Origin: Nitrospira sp. | Lineage (GTDB): Bacteria > Nitrospirota > Nitrospiria > Nitrospirales > Nitrospiraceae | Length of the DNA stretch: 64,000 nucleotides | Reading direction: 5' to 3' | NCBI GenBank assembly: GCA_022843785.1 | Contig: JALHMZ010000014.1 | Location: 1-64,000, forward strand | Part shown: piece by piece, positions 26,545-35,801 of the stretch | Layout: every line of letters starts with the position of its first letter | Numbering within the stretch: the first letter of the stretch is position 1 | Notes under the pieces: model-generated | The model's database searches: none | What the model was told of the DNA's origin: nothing | The model's input: the letters and a program-made list of their open reading frames with translations, nothing else | Translations under genes and position numbers: made by a program

Positions 26545-29337
26545 CTAGTGTGTGACGCCGCCTGCGCGACGGTTTTTGAATCGACTCACGATGAGCTTAC
26601 GACTTTCCTCAGCCAATAGCAGCATCAGCGCGCCGAGCAAGAGCGGTCCGAAGATCCAGGCGGGCAAGGGGCTCGTCGCAAAGATCGCGTTGCCCCAGGG
26701 GGTATAGATGATCAACCCCAGAACGACGAGTTCCGTCACGATGCCCCAGAGCAGCAATGGATTACCGAACCAGTTGAGTTGAGAGAGCGGCACTCGGTCT
26801 GAGCGGCAGGCGAACACGTTTGCCACCTGGGCAATCACGATGCCGGCGAAGGTGGCGGCGGTCGCCTGCTTGTAGCGTGGATCGGACCAGTCGAGAGGCA
26901 TGCCCCAGGTCCATCCTTGTGCCAAGAGCAACAAAAAGAATGCGCCCATGGCGATCCCGGCTTCGATCAGGCCCAGAAACACATAGGCGCGCAGAAGCAG
27001 CGGAAGGTTCATCAACCGTTCCGTTCGGGGGCGAGGAGGGCAGGTCATGATACCGGCGTCTGGTTTTTCAGCCCCCAGGGCCAAGGCCGGAACCATATCG
27101 GTGCCCAGATCCACGGCGAGGATTTGCGGGACCGTGAGGGCGAGTGGAATCCCGAACAAGCCATAGGCCAGATAGGGGACGACTTCGGGCACGTTGCTCG
27201 CCAGCACGTACGTGGAAAATTTCCGGATGTTCGCATAGACGGCACGGCCTTCTTCGATGGCGTTGACGATGGTCGCAAAGTTGTCGTCGAGCAGAATCAT
27301 GTCCGCCGTTTCTTTCGCGACATCGGTTCCCGTGATGCCCATCGCAATGCCGATATCAGCGATCTTGAGGGCCGGGGCGTCGTTCACCCCGTCGCCTGTG
27401 ACGGCCACCACCTCGCCCATGTTTTTCAGCACCGACACCACACGCATCTTGTGTCGGGGGGCCATGCGTGCGAAGACCGGCTCGGCCTCGTCAGGACCGG
27501 CAGGTGTGAGGAGCCGGCGTAGCGCATCGTCGCTCATCGTTTCCACCTGGTAACCTTCGATCACGGGGCAGGATCCGGCCGGCTCGGTGCGGGATTCTTT
27601 CGGCGCCAGCCCAATTTGACGGGCGATGGCCAGGGCCGTGAACGGATGGTCGCCGGTAATCATAATGGTGCGGACGCCTGCCTGGCGGCAGCGCGCGATG
27701 GCTTCCGGCACTTCTTGGCGCGGGGGATCCATCATGGCCACGAGACCGAGGAAGGTGAGGTTCTGTTCCACATGGTCGATGTCAAGTTTCTCGACACCCT
27801 GCTCAATGTCACGCATGGCCACAGCCAGGACCCGATAAGCCTGGTGTGCGAAGGTCTGGCTTTGCGCCATGATGCGCCGGCGGTCCTCCTGACTCATCGG
27901 CGAACGTACAGTGTGGTGGAGCATCTGATTACAGAGGGGTACGAGCGATTCCGGGGCTCCTTTCACGAAGGCCACGAGCCGGCTCTCATGCCAATGGAGC
28001 GTGGCCATACGCTTCCGATCCGAGTCGAACGGCAGCTCGCCCATCCGGGGCAACAGTTCATGGTGAAGGAGTCCGTGATCCAGCGCGAACTCCACCAGCG
28101 CCACTTCGGTCGGATCGCCCGTGACGATGGGACGGCAGTCGGTCTGCCTCACGCGCTTGGCATTGTGGCAATGGATGATCGCATGGAAGAGCGGCGCATA
28201 CTCCTCGGCCTCGATCGCAGTGGTCACGTGTCCGGCGATCACCAGACAGCTTTCCTGCACCTCGACTTCGTGATGATCAACGTAGAAGCGGGCCACGCGC
28301 ATCCGGTTCTCGGTCAGTGTCCCCGTCTTATCCGTACAGATGACGCTGGTGCAGCCCAAGGTTTCAACGGATGTCAATTGTTTGATGAGTGCCTGGCGCT
28401 TCGCCATCCGCTGGCTGCCCAAGGCCAAGGCCAGCGTCACCGTGGGGAGCAGTCCTTCCGGAACGTTTGCCACGATGATGCCGATGCCGAAGATTGCGCT
28501 GATCCAGAGGCCCAAGCCCATGGAGACGCCGATGACGAAAAAGACTATACCCATGGCGACAGAGAGCATTGCGACCACATGAGTGACTTTCTCGATTTCC
28601 TTCTGCAGCGGGCTGAGACCTGTCGCGATACTGGTAGAGAGTTGGGCGATCTTGCCGAACTCCGTCTGCATCCCGGTGGCGAACACGACGGCGCGACCTC
28701 TGCCGGAGAGCACGGGGGTACCGGCAAAAACGAGATTGGGAATGTCCAGGAGATGTCCATCGGTTACCTGCTCCGCCGTCCGCCGTTTCGGTTGGGATTC
28801 GCCTGTGAGAGAGGAGAGGTCCACGCGCATGTCGGCGGCTTCGATAAGCCGGGCATCGGCCGGGATCTGCTCTCCTTCCTCGATCAAAAGCACGTCGCCC
28901 GGCACGATCTCGCTTCGCGGTACGTCATGCGGTTGGTTCGATCGCAGCACCCATGCCCTGGCAGGGAGGAGGCGATGGAGGGCGTGCACCGCGCGCTCCG
29001 CTTTATATTCCTGAAAGAACGCAAAGACGGCATTGATGACGATCACAGCAAGGATCGCCCAGCCCAATGTGGCCATCCCTTCGCCGGGCTTCATAAATTC
29101 TGCCGTGAAAGCCAAGGTGGCGGCGACCAGGAGCAACAGGGCCAGGAAGTGGGTAAACTGGCGGAGGAATCCTCGAAGCATTGAATAGCGGCTCGGTTCC
29201 TTCAGCACGTTGGGACCATACCGTATGAGCCGCTGTTGTGCTTCTTGGATCGACAAGCCGCCCGCCCTGGTTCCCAGGTGCTTGAAGATTTCACTCACCG
29301 TCAGTTGGTGGAAGGGTGGTTCTTCGAGGTCAGGCAC
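26545..29337 (-). CDS. P2C (Na,K/H,K-ATPase-like) cation-transporting P-type ATPase
   Basis: A 930-residue P-type ATPase. Several motifs match animal Na,K-ATPase better than Ca2+ pumps: IIVANVPEGLLPTVT, KQLTSVETLGCTSVICTDK, and AVDLGTDMVPALALGAE with GIMTCPPRP. TGES, DKTGTLTENRM, KGAPE and [11 protein letters not shown] are complete. The start is GTG at 29337, which overlaps the upstream stop by eight bases and has GAGG six bases before it; ATG at 29373 lacks a ribosome-binding site. It is coupled to a universal stress protein. Bacterial P2C pumps likely move Na+, K+ or H+; the ion here is not certain. Confidence 0.88.
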   Translation of the reverse strand: MPDLEEPPFHQLTVSEIFKHLGTRAGGLSIQEAQQRLIRYGPNVLKEPSRYSMLRGFLRQFTHFLALLLLVAATLAFTAEFMKPGEGMATLGWAILAVIVINAVFAFFQEYKAERAVHALHRLLPARAWVLRSNQPHDVPRSEIVPGDVLLIEEGEQIPADARLIEAADMRVDLSSLTGESQPKRRTAEQVTDGHLLDIPNLVFAGTPVLSGRGRAVVFATGMQTEFGKIAQLSTSIATGLSPLQKEIEKVTHVVAMLSVAMGIVFFVIGVSMGLGLWISAIFGIGIIVANVPEGLLPTVTLALALGSQRMAKRQALIKQLTSVETLGCTSVICTDKTGTLTENRMRVARFYVDHHEVEVQESCLVIAGHVTTAIEAEEYAPLFHAIIHCHNAKRVRQTDCRPIVTGDPTEVALVEFALDHGLLHHELLPRMGELPFDSDRKRMATLHWHESRLVAFVKGAPESLVPLCNQMLHHTVRSPMSQEDRRRIMAQSQTFAHQAYRVLAVAMRDIEQGVEKLDIDHVEQNLTFLGLVAMMDPPRQEVPEAIARCRQAGVRTIMITGDHPFTALAIARQIGLAPKESRTEPAGSCPVIEGYQVETMSDDALRRLLTPAGPDEAEPVFARMAPRHKMRVVSVLKNMGEVVAVTGDGVNDAPALKIADIGIAMGITGTDVAKETADMILLDDNFATIVNAIEEGRAVYANIRKFSTYVLASNVPEVVPYLAYGLFGIPLALTVPQILAVDLGTDMVPALALGAEKPDAGIMTCPPRPRTERLMNLPLLLRAYVFLGLIEAGIAMGAFFLLLLAQGWTWGMPLDWSDPRYKQATAATFAGIVIAQVANVFACRSDRVPLSQLNWFGNPLLLWGIVTELVVLGLIIYTPWGNAIFATSPLPAWIFGPLLLGALMLLLAEESRKLIVSRFKNRRAGGVTH

Positions 29338-30235
29338 GCGCGCCTCGTACGATGAGGGTCGAGCATGGAGCATGTCGCAGCAGACTTTCGGACACGCTGC
29401 CGAGCCGGAAGCGCTCTTGGCCGGAGAGACCGCGCGCTCCCACGACCAGCAGATCGGCAAGGCCGTCCTGCGCCAGTTTCATAATGTGGGCTACGACGTG
29501 ATTCTGCTGAATGTCGGTGAAGACGGTGTAGCCTTCTTTCAAAAAGTCTTCCCGCATGTCGGCTACTACGCGCTCGGCGCGTTCGACCGCCGGACGCACG
29601 AGGATTTCCCTGTCCGCTTCGGAGACGTAGCTGCCGGCGAGTTCGGTGAGCGGTGATTCCACCGAAGAGAAGATTGTGACGGTCACGTCTTCCGGAAGGA
29701 GTCCCGCTCTTAGGAATCGGGCCGCTTTCCGCGAATGTTTCGAATCATCGACAGCCAGGAGCACGCGGCGGAGCTGTTTCATCGGTTGTTTCACGACGAG
29801 GACCGGGCAAGCCGCCAGTGAGGCCACCTGCCGCGCAATGCTACCGAGGAGAAACCCCTTGATGTCGCTCAGGCCTCGCGTGCCCAGTACGATCAGATCC
29901 GACCGCTCTTGCGCCGCGCGCCGCGCAACGGTGGAAGCAGGAGATCCGTGGAGCAGCAGTGTGCGCACCGTGGTGCGGGGCCGCACTGCCGACTGACTCA
30001 ATGCCACCTCCGCATGGCCGGCGGCACGGCGCAGGATGTCTTCCCCGGATTTCTCCAGCGCTGCCTTCGCGCCCCGATAGGTCGCAACATGGGGTGCGCC
30101 GACAGGCTTCAAGTGCCGCGTGTCCGCCACGTGCAGCAAGGTGACAGCGGAGAGGGCATTTCGTCCGAGGGCGCCCACCGCTTCGATGGCCCATTGCGAG
30201 AATTCCGATCCATCCACTGCGCAGAGGATTTTCAT
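29330..30235 (-). CDS. Tandem-domain universal stress protein
   Basis: A 301-residue protein with two UspA folds: MKILCAVDGSEFSQWAIEAVG... with LIVLGTRGLSDIKGFLLGSIARQV, and RRVLLAVDDSKHSRKAARFL... with LLVVGARGLSGQERFRLGSVSESLL. The G-x2-G-x9-G-(S/T) motifs indicate ATP binding. The ATG at 30235 has AAGGAAGGA upstream. It is translationally coupled to the P2C ATPase, which suggests a link between stress sensing and ion pumping. Confidence 0.9.
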   Translation of the reverse strand: MKILCAVDGSEFSQWAIEAVGALGRNALSAVTLLHVADTRHLKPVGAPHVATYRGAKAALEKSGEDILRRAAGHAEVALSQSAVRPRTTVRTLLLHGSPASTVARRAAQERSDLIVLGTRGLSDIKGFLLGSIARQVASLAACPVLVVKQPMKQLRRVLLAVDDSKHSRKAARFLRAGLLPEDVTVTIFSSVESPLTELAGSYVSEADREILVRPAVERAERVVADMREDFLKEGYTVFTDIQQNHVVAHIMKLAQDGLADLLVVGARGLSGQERFRLGSVSESLLRHAPCSTLIVRGARA

Positions 30236-30493
30236 GGCTGGTCCTTCCTTTTCAAGCGGGCTGCCCATTTACCTACGCGCTCCCAGGTATCCAATCTGCA
30301 TTGGGTATGCCTGTAGTGAGAGGCTGAAGGAGGGAAGAATCAGCCTGTTACCAGGGGTTGCGAGATAGCTCGACCATAGAACCAAAGCAAGCGCTGCGGC
30401 GTTTTGCAGCAGAGCGGACAGTCTGGCTGTGGTGAATGGCGTCAGTCGATAGGGCGAGGCTGGATGCTTCGTCGCTCGTATCTCGTGAGGGAG

Positions 30494-30599
30494 AAGAGCG
30501 TATAGCTGATGGCGTATAGCACGTGATCGGAGCAGAGCTTTTGTTGTCTTTGATTTCCCCGTTGGTTCTCGTGCCATAAGCCATACGCCATAGGCTCTT
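30494..30599. repeat. Inverted heptamer element (AAGAGC-(NTATGGC)3-AC), copy 1
   Basis: The left arm (30494-30522) and right arm (30571-30599) are each 29 bases and are inverted copies, 23 of 29 positions agreeing, with a 48-base loop. Each arm is AAGAGC, three heptamers of NTATGGC type, and AC. Additional heptamers (CGCTCGT, ATCTCGT; CACGAGG, TACGGTT) flank it from about 30465 to 30655. It lies between divergent USP and CBS genes. Confidence 0.7.
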
Positions 30600-30677
30600 T
30601 CTTTCCACGGAATGACGCTTCACGAGGTACGGTTCACGAGAGTTTGTTGCAAAATCACAACCGTGAGGAGGGGATAC

Positions 30678-31121
30678 ATGTCGATGAAGAAGAAGGTGAG
30701 AGTCGTTAAGAAACAGGATTTTGTCTCGATGACTGTCAAGGAGGTGATGGAAACGCGGGTGCAGTCTGTCCAGCTTCGCACGAAAGGAGATGTGATTGCC
30801 TCGTTGATGATCGAAGGGTTCGGCGCGGTCCCGGTTATCGACAAGACGCGAATGCTCGTTGGAATCGTGAGCGAACACGACTTGCTGGGCGCAATCGACG
30901 ATGGGCAGAACCTCGGTGCCCTGACGGCCAGGGATGTCATGACGGGAAATCCCTATTCCGTCCGTCCGGAAACCGAGCTGGGAACGCTGGTACATGTGCT
31001 GCGCGCGAGCGATCTCGTCCGCGTGCCGGTGGTTGATGCCAAAGACCGTCTGGTCGGCATCATCGCCCGGCGCGACGTGCTGAGAACCTATCTGTCCGTC
31101 GGTTCAACGAAGAGAAAGTGA
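30678..31121 (+). CDS. CBS-domain-pair protein 1
   Basis: A 147-residue stand-alone CBS pair: VKEVMETRVQSVQLRTKGDVIASLMIEGFGAVPVIDKTRMLVGIVSEHDLL and ARDVMTGNPYSVRPETELGTLVHVLRASDLVRVPVVDAKDRLVGIIARRDVL. Such proteins bind adenine nucleotides or other ligands. GAGGAGGGG upstream supports the ATG at 30678. Two CBS genes follow each other closely, so they are probably cotranscribed. The basic N-terminal tail (MSMKKKVRVVKKQ) is unusual and may contact nucleic acid. Confidence 0.9.
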   Translation: MSMKKKVRVVKKQDFVSMTVKEVMETRVQSVQLRTKGDVIASLMIEGFGAVPVIDKTRMLVGIVSEHDLLGAIDDGQNLGALTARDVMTGNPYSVRPETELGTLVHVLRASDLVRVPVVDAKDRLVGIIARRDVLRTYLSVGSTKRK

Positions 31122-31130
31122 GGAAAGACG

Positions 31131-31565
31131 ATGCGACAAACCGAATTCTTCATGAAAAGCTGCGATCCGAAAACCTTGACCGTCGGACAATTGATGCAGG
31201 ATGCCATTACGCAATGCACCACTCGCACCGACGCCGCGACGATTGCGCACTTAATGACCCATCGCAACTTCGGGAGTCTGCCTGTGGTGGAAGACGATGG
31301 GATGCTGGTCGGCATCGTCACGGAATATGATCTCTTGCAGGCGATGATCGACGGCCGTGATCTTCGGAAGATCATGGCCACGGAAATCATGTCTATCCAC
31401 CCTGTGACGGTCACTGAAGATCAGACACTCGCCCAAGTAGCGGATCTGTTCCAGGACCGCTATGTGACCCGTGTTCCGGTGGTGCGCAACAAGAAGCTGG
31501 TGGGGATTCTGGCCCGCCGCGACCTGCTGTTCGGCTATATGAAAGCCTCGCAGTACTGGTCTTAA
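31131..31565 (+). CDS. CBS-domain-pair protein 2
   Basis: A 144-residue CBS pair: VGQLMQDAITQCTTRTDAATIAHLMTHRNFGSLPVVEDDGMLVGIVTEYDLL and ATEIMSIHPVTVTEDQTLAQVADLFQDRYVTRVPVVRNKKLVGILARRDLL. It starts nine bases after the preceding CBS gene, with GAGGAAAG as ribosome-binding site. Sequence similarity indicates tandem duplication followed by divergence. Ligand unknown; adenine nucleotides are typical. Confidence 0.9.
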   Translation: MRQTEFFMKSCDPKTLTVGQLMQDAITQCTTRTDAATIAHLMTHRNFGSLPVVEDDGMLVGIVTEYDLLQAMIDGRDLRKIMATEIMSIHPVTVTEDQTLAQVADLFQDRYVTRVPVVRNKKLVGILARRDLLFGYMKASQYWS

Positions 31566-31691
31566 CAGGCTGTTGAAGAAGGCCGCCAGCGGCGTTCTCT
31601 CCTCGAATGCATCCTCAACGTACCCCAGAGGGTACGCCTCCGGTGCATTCATCGGCTGCGGCCTTGCTGGACGGTCTTTTTGAACAGCCTG
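31566..31691. repeat. REP-like long palindrome, copy 2
   Basis: CAGGCTGTTGAAGAAGGCCG at the left is repeated inverted at the right (...CTTTTTGAACAGCCTG), and an inner GTACCC/GGGTAC hairpin with a CAGA loop sits in the centre, flanked by GAATGCA and TGCATTC. The left end is closely similar to copy 1 at 22561. It begins one base after the CBS gene and may act as an mRNA 3'-end structure or terminator. Confidence 0.6.
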
Positions 31692-31800
31692 GCGTTTATG
31701 GTGTCGTCGTTCCTTTGGTCACAGTTCAATCTTGTTTGATGCCTACATCATCGAGCTTTTCCGCAGTCTTCCAGGAGGGAGAGAAGATCGCTATTCGTCA

Positions 31801-32646
31801 ATGGTCATTCGTTACGCGGCGACACGCTCCGGTCGAGCTCGTCTCATGGTTCCCGCTTCTCGGGGAATGTGCATTCTGCTCCTCGTGATTGCGATGACGG
31901 GTATTCCCGCTGTCTCACAGGCAGAGCTTGCCAAAAAACTCCACGGCCCCTGTGCCGTCGTCTATCCCAGCGAGGCGGCGGTGGAGTGGGATTGCCGGGC
32001 GTTGCGCCCGAAGGAATCCCTGGAAACATTGTTCGGCGAATATTGGGTGGACGTGGCGCGGTTCAATCGAATCGACCGGCGTCATGTCGGTGTCGGTATA
32101 TCCATCAAAGTCCCGAGACGGATCGAGGATGCGGCGAACTTTCAGCCGCTGCCCTTGTTCTATCCAACGGCAGAACAGGACGAGCAATTCATTCTGGTCG
32201 ATTTGTCGGAACAGTTTCTCGGCGCCTATGAATACGGCGCGCTCCGGTTTTCACTTCCGATCACTTCCGGCAATGGGAATGGCTCCACGCCGACCGGAGA
32301 GTTTCGTCTTTCAGCCGCCCATCGCCGCCATCAATCCAGCCTCTTTACGGTCGAAGGAACCGATCGCCCCTATCCGATGAACTATGCGCTGCGGTTCTAC
32401 ATCAATCGTGAAGGTGTCTCATACTGGATTCACGGGCGCGACCTGCCGGGCTATCCCGCCTCGCACGGCTGCATCGGGCTTTATGACGAGACGATGCAAA
32501 CGGAGCACTATGGCTTCCCCAAAGACCCGGAGCTGAACGACGCAAAGCGGCTGTTTGAGTGGGTCTTAGGCAGCGATGTAGAGGATGACAGGCCGATCCC
32601 GCTCTCGCACGGCCTGAGGATGCACATCATCAGGCAGGCACCGTGA
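31801..32646 (+). CDS. L,D-transpeptidase (YkuD domain), exported
   Basis: A 281-residue protein with a signal sequence (RGMCILLLVIAMTGIPAVSQAELA), a LysM-like stretch (ESLETLFGEYWVDVARFNRIDRRHVGVGISIKVPR) and a YkuD domain whose active site is IHGRDLPGYPASHGCIGL, with the catalytic His and Cys. It cross-links peptidoglycan at 3-3 bonds or attaches proteins to it. Starts at 31732, 31801 and 31846 are possible; 31801 precedes the basic region of the signal peptide. Confidence 0.85.
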   Translation: MVIRYAATRSGRARLMVPASRGMCILLLVIAMTGIPAVSQAELAKKLHGPCAVVYPSEAAVEWDCRALRPKESLETLFGEYWVDVARFNRIDRRHVGVGISIKVPRRIEDAANFQPLPLFYPTAEQDEQFILVDLSEQFLGAYEYGALRFSLPITSGNGNGSTPTGEFRLSAAHRRHQSSLFTVEGTDRPYPMNYALRFYINREGVSYWIHGRDLPGYPASHGCIGLYDETMQTEHYGFPKDPELNDAKRLFEWVLGSDVEDDRPIPLSHGLRMHIIRQAP

Positions 32647-32705
32647 TGCCGGACTCTGGATTTGAATTGAGGCCGAATGATCGAGCGAAGGAGGGAATGC
32701 GAATG

Positions 32706-33020
32706 CTACATAATAATTTCGCAGGGCTGAAGAAAGACTTTCAACGGGATTTCATGATTGAGATGCCCTTGAACATGCTTGGCGCGCAACGCCTTCAGAG
32801 CGGCAAGAATCTCTGGTAGAAAAATAGACTCGTAATCGAGCGCCACCATGAACAGTGTGTTGCTATTGTGGCCGGTTGTGTCGGAACCAGACACTGTTCC
32901 GGTCACACCACTACCGCCCACACCTGAAATGACGGTATAGCCTTTGAGTCCTTGTTCCTTAAATATTGCAAGGACCTCTTCTTCAAACCTCTTCCCACAG
33001 ACAATATGAAGCATCTTCAT
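32706..33020 (-). CDS. PII-like (GlnB-fold) small protein
   Basis: A 104-residue protein (MKMLHIVCGKRFEEEVLAIFKEQGLKGYTVISGVGGSG) with the ferredoxin-like PII strand-helix-strand opening and a glycine-rich T-loop region (GVTGTVSGSDTTGHNSNTLF). The T-loop uridylylation tyrosine of classical GlnB is absent. PII-like proteins bind nucleotides and gate transporters or enzymes; the partner is not evident here. The frame extends upstream, but MKMLHIV is the natural start. Confidence 0.65.
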   Translation of the reverse strand: MKMLHIVCGKRFEEEVLAIFKEQGLKGYTVISGVGGSGVTGTVSGSDTTGHNSNTLFMVALDYESIFLPEILAALKALRAKHVQGHLNHEIPLKVFLQPCEIIM

Positions 33021-33383
33021 AATCGTCCTCTTCGATGTTGTGCTTGTGGCCAGGAACAATCGCTTGTTCAGGCTACCACAAGAGAGTCGATCGATGTGGG
33101 AGAATCAGCCGAACATCGCAGTGGCCCCCGCAACAATCGGGCTATCCAGCCTATCCATCCGATTCGGGGCGAGTCGCTCCAGCGTCTGTTCGCCTGAGTG
33201 AACATCTCGCAGACAAGGCGTCATCAATGTTGTTGGGCAGTGAGAGGTCAAACAGCGTAGCCTATCAGAGGAGAGGCGGGGCAAGCCCGGTGGCCTGCGG
33301 TGCCTCGACCTGTTGCTCATGAAACGGCCCGGGCTCTTTCTTTGATGGTGCAGTATCAGATCAAAAACGCCTGGAAGGGTTCA
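33021..33383. other. Intergenic region without a recognisable gene
   Basis: The 363 bases between the minus-strand PII-like gene and the end of the Lon-like gene hold no convincing reading frame, repeat or RNA gene that I can identify. The promoter of the PII-like gene is presumably near 33030-33100. Confidence 0.35.
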
Positions 33384-35801
33384 TCACGGCTCGGTGATGA
33401 TGTGCCTGCTTGGTTTTTCTTCCCCCTCGCCCCATTCCGCGACTGCCTGCGCCATCTCTTCAAGCCGCTGAGCGGCCCGGCCGAATACCGTGTCGAGCGC
33501 GTATAACCCGTCGAGGCCTCGTTCACCCGCTGCGATACCCGTGAGCAGTTCCACGGCTTCTTCAACCGTGTTTACGGCGTAGATGGTGAAGTGCCCCGAC
33601 TCAACGGCTTCCACCACCTCGCGGCGCAGGGCGAGATGCTTCGTGTTGCGGGCGGGAATGATTACGCCTTGTTTGCCGGACAATCCCTTGCGGGAACAGG
33701 ATTCGAAGAATCCTTCGATCTTTTCGTTGGCACCACCGATCGGCTGGATCTCCCCCAATTGATTGACAGAGCCGGTAACGGCCAGCCATTGATGGATCGG
33801 CAAATCAGCAAGGCTGGACAGAATAGCGACGAGTTCGGCCACGGCAGCGCTGTCTCCCTCCACTTCGGAATAGGTCTGCTCGAACGTCAATGACGCGGTC
33901 ATCGCAAAGGGATGGAACCCGGCGAACTTTCCGGCCAGATACCCGGCTAAGGTGAGGACCCCTTTGCTGTGGATCATGCCGGCCAGTTCCGCTTCACGTT
34001 GAATGTCGATGACGCCTTTGGTGCCGATATAGGTGCGGGCCGTAATCCTGGTGGGACGACCGAATGAGTAATCGCCGAGCTCATGGACGGAGAGTCCATT
34101 GATCTGACCGACAACCTCTCCGTCAAGATCGACCATCAGCGTGCCTTCTTTGATTTCATCCTGGATCCAGTGTTCAGCCAGATTCGAACGGTGGCGCTTA
34201 TGAGTGACGGCGGCATCGACGTCCGATCGGGTCACGAAGGCGCGGCCTTCTTTCTTGGCCCAATAACCGGCTTCGCGGATGAGATCACTCACCAGGCTGA
34301 ACCGTAGCGACAGCCGGTCATGCCGATCGGCAAGCCGGAATCCTTGACGGATGATTTCGGCCACTGCGTCGGCGCCGAAATGCGGAAGTCCTTCCTCACG
34401 GCACAACTTGGCGATGAACCGGGCATATTGGCGGTCCTGGCGCTCGCTGCGGACCACTTCCGTATCGAAGTCCGCTTTCACCTTGAACAGCTTGCCGAAG
34501 TCTTCTTCGTAGGCTTGGAGCAGATGGTAAATGATGGGTGGGCCGACCATGATGATTTTCACGCTCACCGGGATGGGCTCCGGTCTCAATCCGGCGGTAG
34601 AGAATCCGTAGAATTCTCCAGGGTCTTCGATCTTCACTTCTCTCGTCTTGATCACGCGCTTCAAGGCTTCCCACGAAAAGGGCTGTCGCAGCATGTCGAG
34701 GGCGTTCAGGATCAAGTAGCCGCCGTTGGCCTGCAGCACCGCGCCTGCGCGGATCTCCGTGAAGTCGGTGTACATCACTCCCATATGCGCCCGCCGTTCA
34801 ATTTTCCCGATCAGGTTCGTATAGGTCGGGTGAGATTCGTCGATCACTGAAGCGCCGTCCGTGGGGTCGCGTTCCACGATGAGATTGACGAGATAGCGCG
34901 TCAGGTCCGGCCGCCGCACCTCAAGACCAGGAAGGGCGATGGCCGGTCCTTCACGCGGCAGAAAGTCTTTGTAGTGGCGGACGATATCGTCGCGCATACG
35001 GTCTAAGAACGCGGACACCACTGGCAAGTCTTGATAAGTCCTCCGCAGCGTTCCATGGCGGCTCTCCAGTACGTTGGTGACCACCTGGCGGTCGAGATTG
35101 CGGAGTTCCTGCTCCGCTTCCTTCTCCAATGCGTGGATGCGCACATGGAATTCGCGGATCTCGCCTTCCAGTGCCTTGCGCCGCTGAGTCAGACCCTGCT
35201 GCTCCTGCTCAGTCATGGCCCCCATCTCTTCGTCCGTCATGGTACGGCCGTCTTTCAACGGGGCCAATCCAAACCCGGCGGGAGTTTCTTCAAACCCGAA
35301 TCCTCTGGCGCGGCCCAGCTCCGTGAGATCATGGAACAGGGATTTCTTCTTGCCCTCCGTGTCTTCGTGCAGCTTGGCTTTGGCGTCGAGGTATTTCTTG
35401 CTTTCGAAGGCGCCGGGGATGTCACGTCGCAAACTCTCGATGAAGGAGGCCATCTCCCGCTTGAAGACGCACCCCTGTCCGGCTGGAAACGACAAGCTCA
35501 GCGGGCGGGAGGCATCCTGAAAATTGTTGACATAGCACCAATCGGAAGGGGCGGGAGTTGTCTGCGCCAGCCGTTTGACCATCTGTCGAACAAGCGTACT
35601 TTTTCCGGTGCCGACCGGGCCGGAGACGTAGAGATTGAATCCCGCGCTCTTCATGCCCAGGCCGAACTCCAACGCCTCCACTGCCCGTTCTTGTCCGATG
35701 ATTTCGGTGAGGGGCTCCAGCTCGCTCGTATCCTCGAAGCCCAGGTGCCCGGAGTCGATTATCGGGGCCAGCATCGAGACAGGGACTTTGAATTTATCCA
35801 T
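33384..35801 (-). CDS. Lon-related ATP-dependent protease (AAA_32/LonC-YcbZ type)
   Basis: An 805-residue protein. Walker A is GPVGTGKST (residues 61-69). A helical insert follows (about 130-290), then the AAA core (GYLILNALDMLRQPFSWEAL), and a C-terminal S16 domain: SEVEGDSAAVAELVAILS with the catalytic Ser near 650 and GGANEKIEGFFE with the catalytic Lys near 692. The family lacks the LonA N-terminal domain. It degrades misfolded proteins in the cytoplasm. Its ATG lies eight bases inside a short upstream frame that resembles a ribosome hibernation factor. Confidence 0.9.
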   Translation of the reverse strand: MDKFKVPVSMLAPIIDSGHLGFEDTSELEPLTEIIGQERAVEALEFGLGMKSAGFNLYVSGPVGTGKSTLVRQMVKRLAQTTPAPSDWCYVNNFQDASRPLSLSFPAGQGCVFKREMASFIESLRRDIPGAFESKKYLDAKAKLHEDTEGKKKSLFHDLTELGRARGFGFEETPAGFGLAPLKDGRTMTDEEMGAMTEQEQQGLTQRRKALEGEIREFHVRIHALEKEAEQELRNLDRQVVTNVLESRHGTLRRTYQDLPVVSAFLDRMRDDIVRHYKDFLPREGPAIALPGLEVRRPDLTRYLVNLIVERDPTDGASVIDESHPTYTNLIGKIERRAHMGVMYTDFTEIRAGAVLQANGGYLILNALDMLRQPFSWEALKRVIKTREVKIEDPGEFYGFSTAGLRPEPIPVSVKIIMVGPPIIYHLLQAYEEDFGKLFKVKADFDTEVVRSERQDRQYARFIAKLCREEGLPHFGADAVAEIIRQGFRLADRHDRLSLRFSLVSDLIREAGYWAKKEGRAFVTRSDVDAAVTHKRHRSNLAEHWIQDEIKEGTLMVDLDGEVVGQINGLSVHELGDYSFGRPTRITARTYIGTKGVIDIQREAELAGMIHSKGVLTLAGYLAGKFAGFHPFAMTASLTFEQTYSEVEGDSAAVAELVAILSSLADLPIHQWLAVTGSVNQLGEIQPIGGANEKIEGFFESCSRKGLSGKQGVIIPARNTKHLALRREVVEAVESGHFTIYAVNTVEEAVELLTGIAAGERGLDGLYALDTVFGRAAQRLEEMAQAVAEWGEGEEKPSRHIITEP

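Noticed and set aside
27616..29184. 522-codon plus-strand frame antisense to the P2C ATPase
   Set aside because: The minus strand encodes every P-type ATPase motif; the antisense frame is His/Arg/Asp-rich and lacks a ribosome-binding site.
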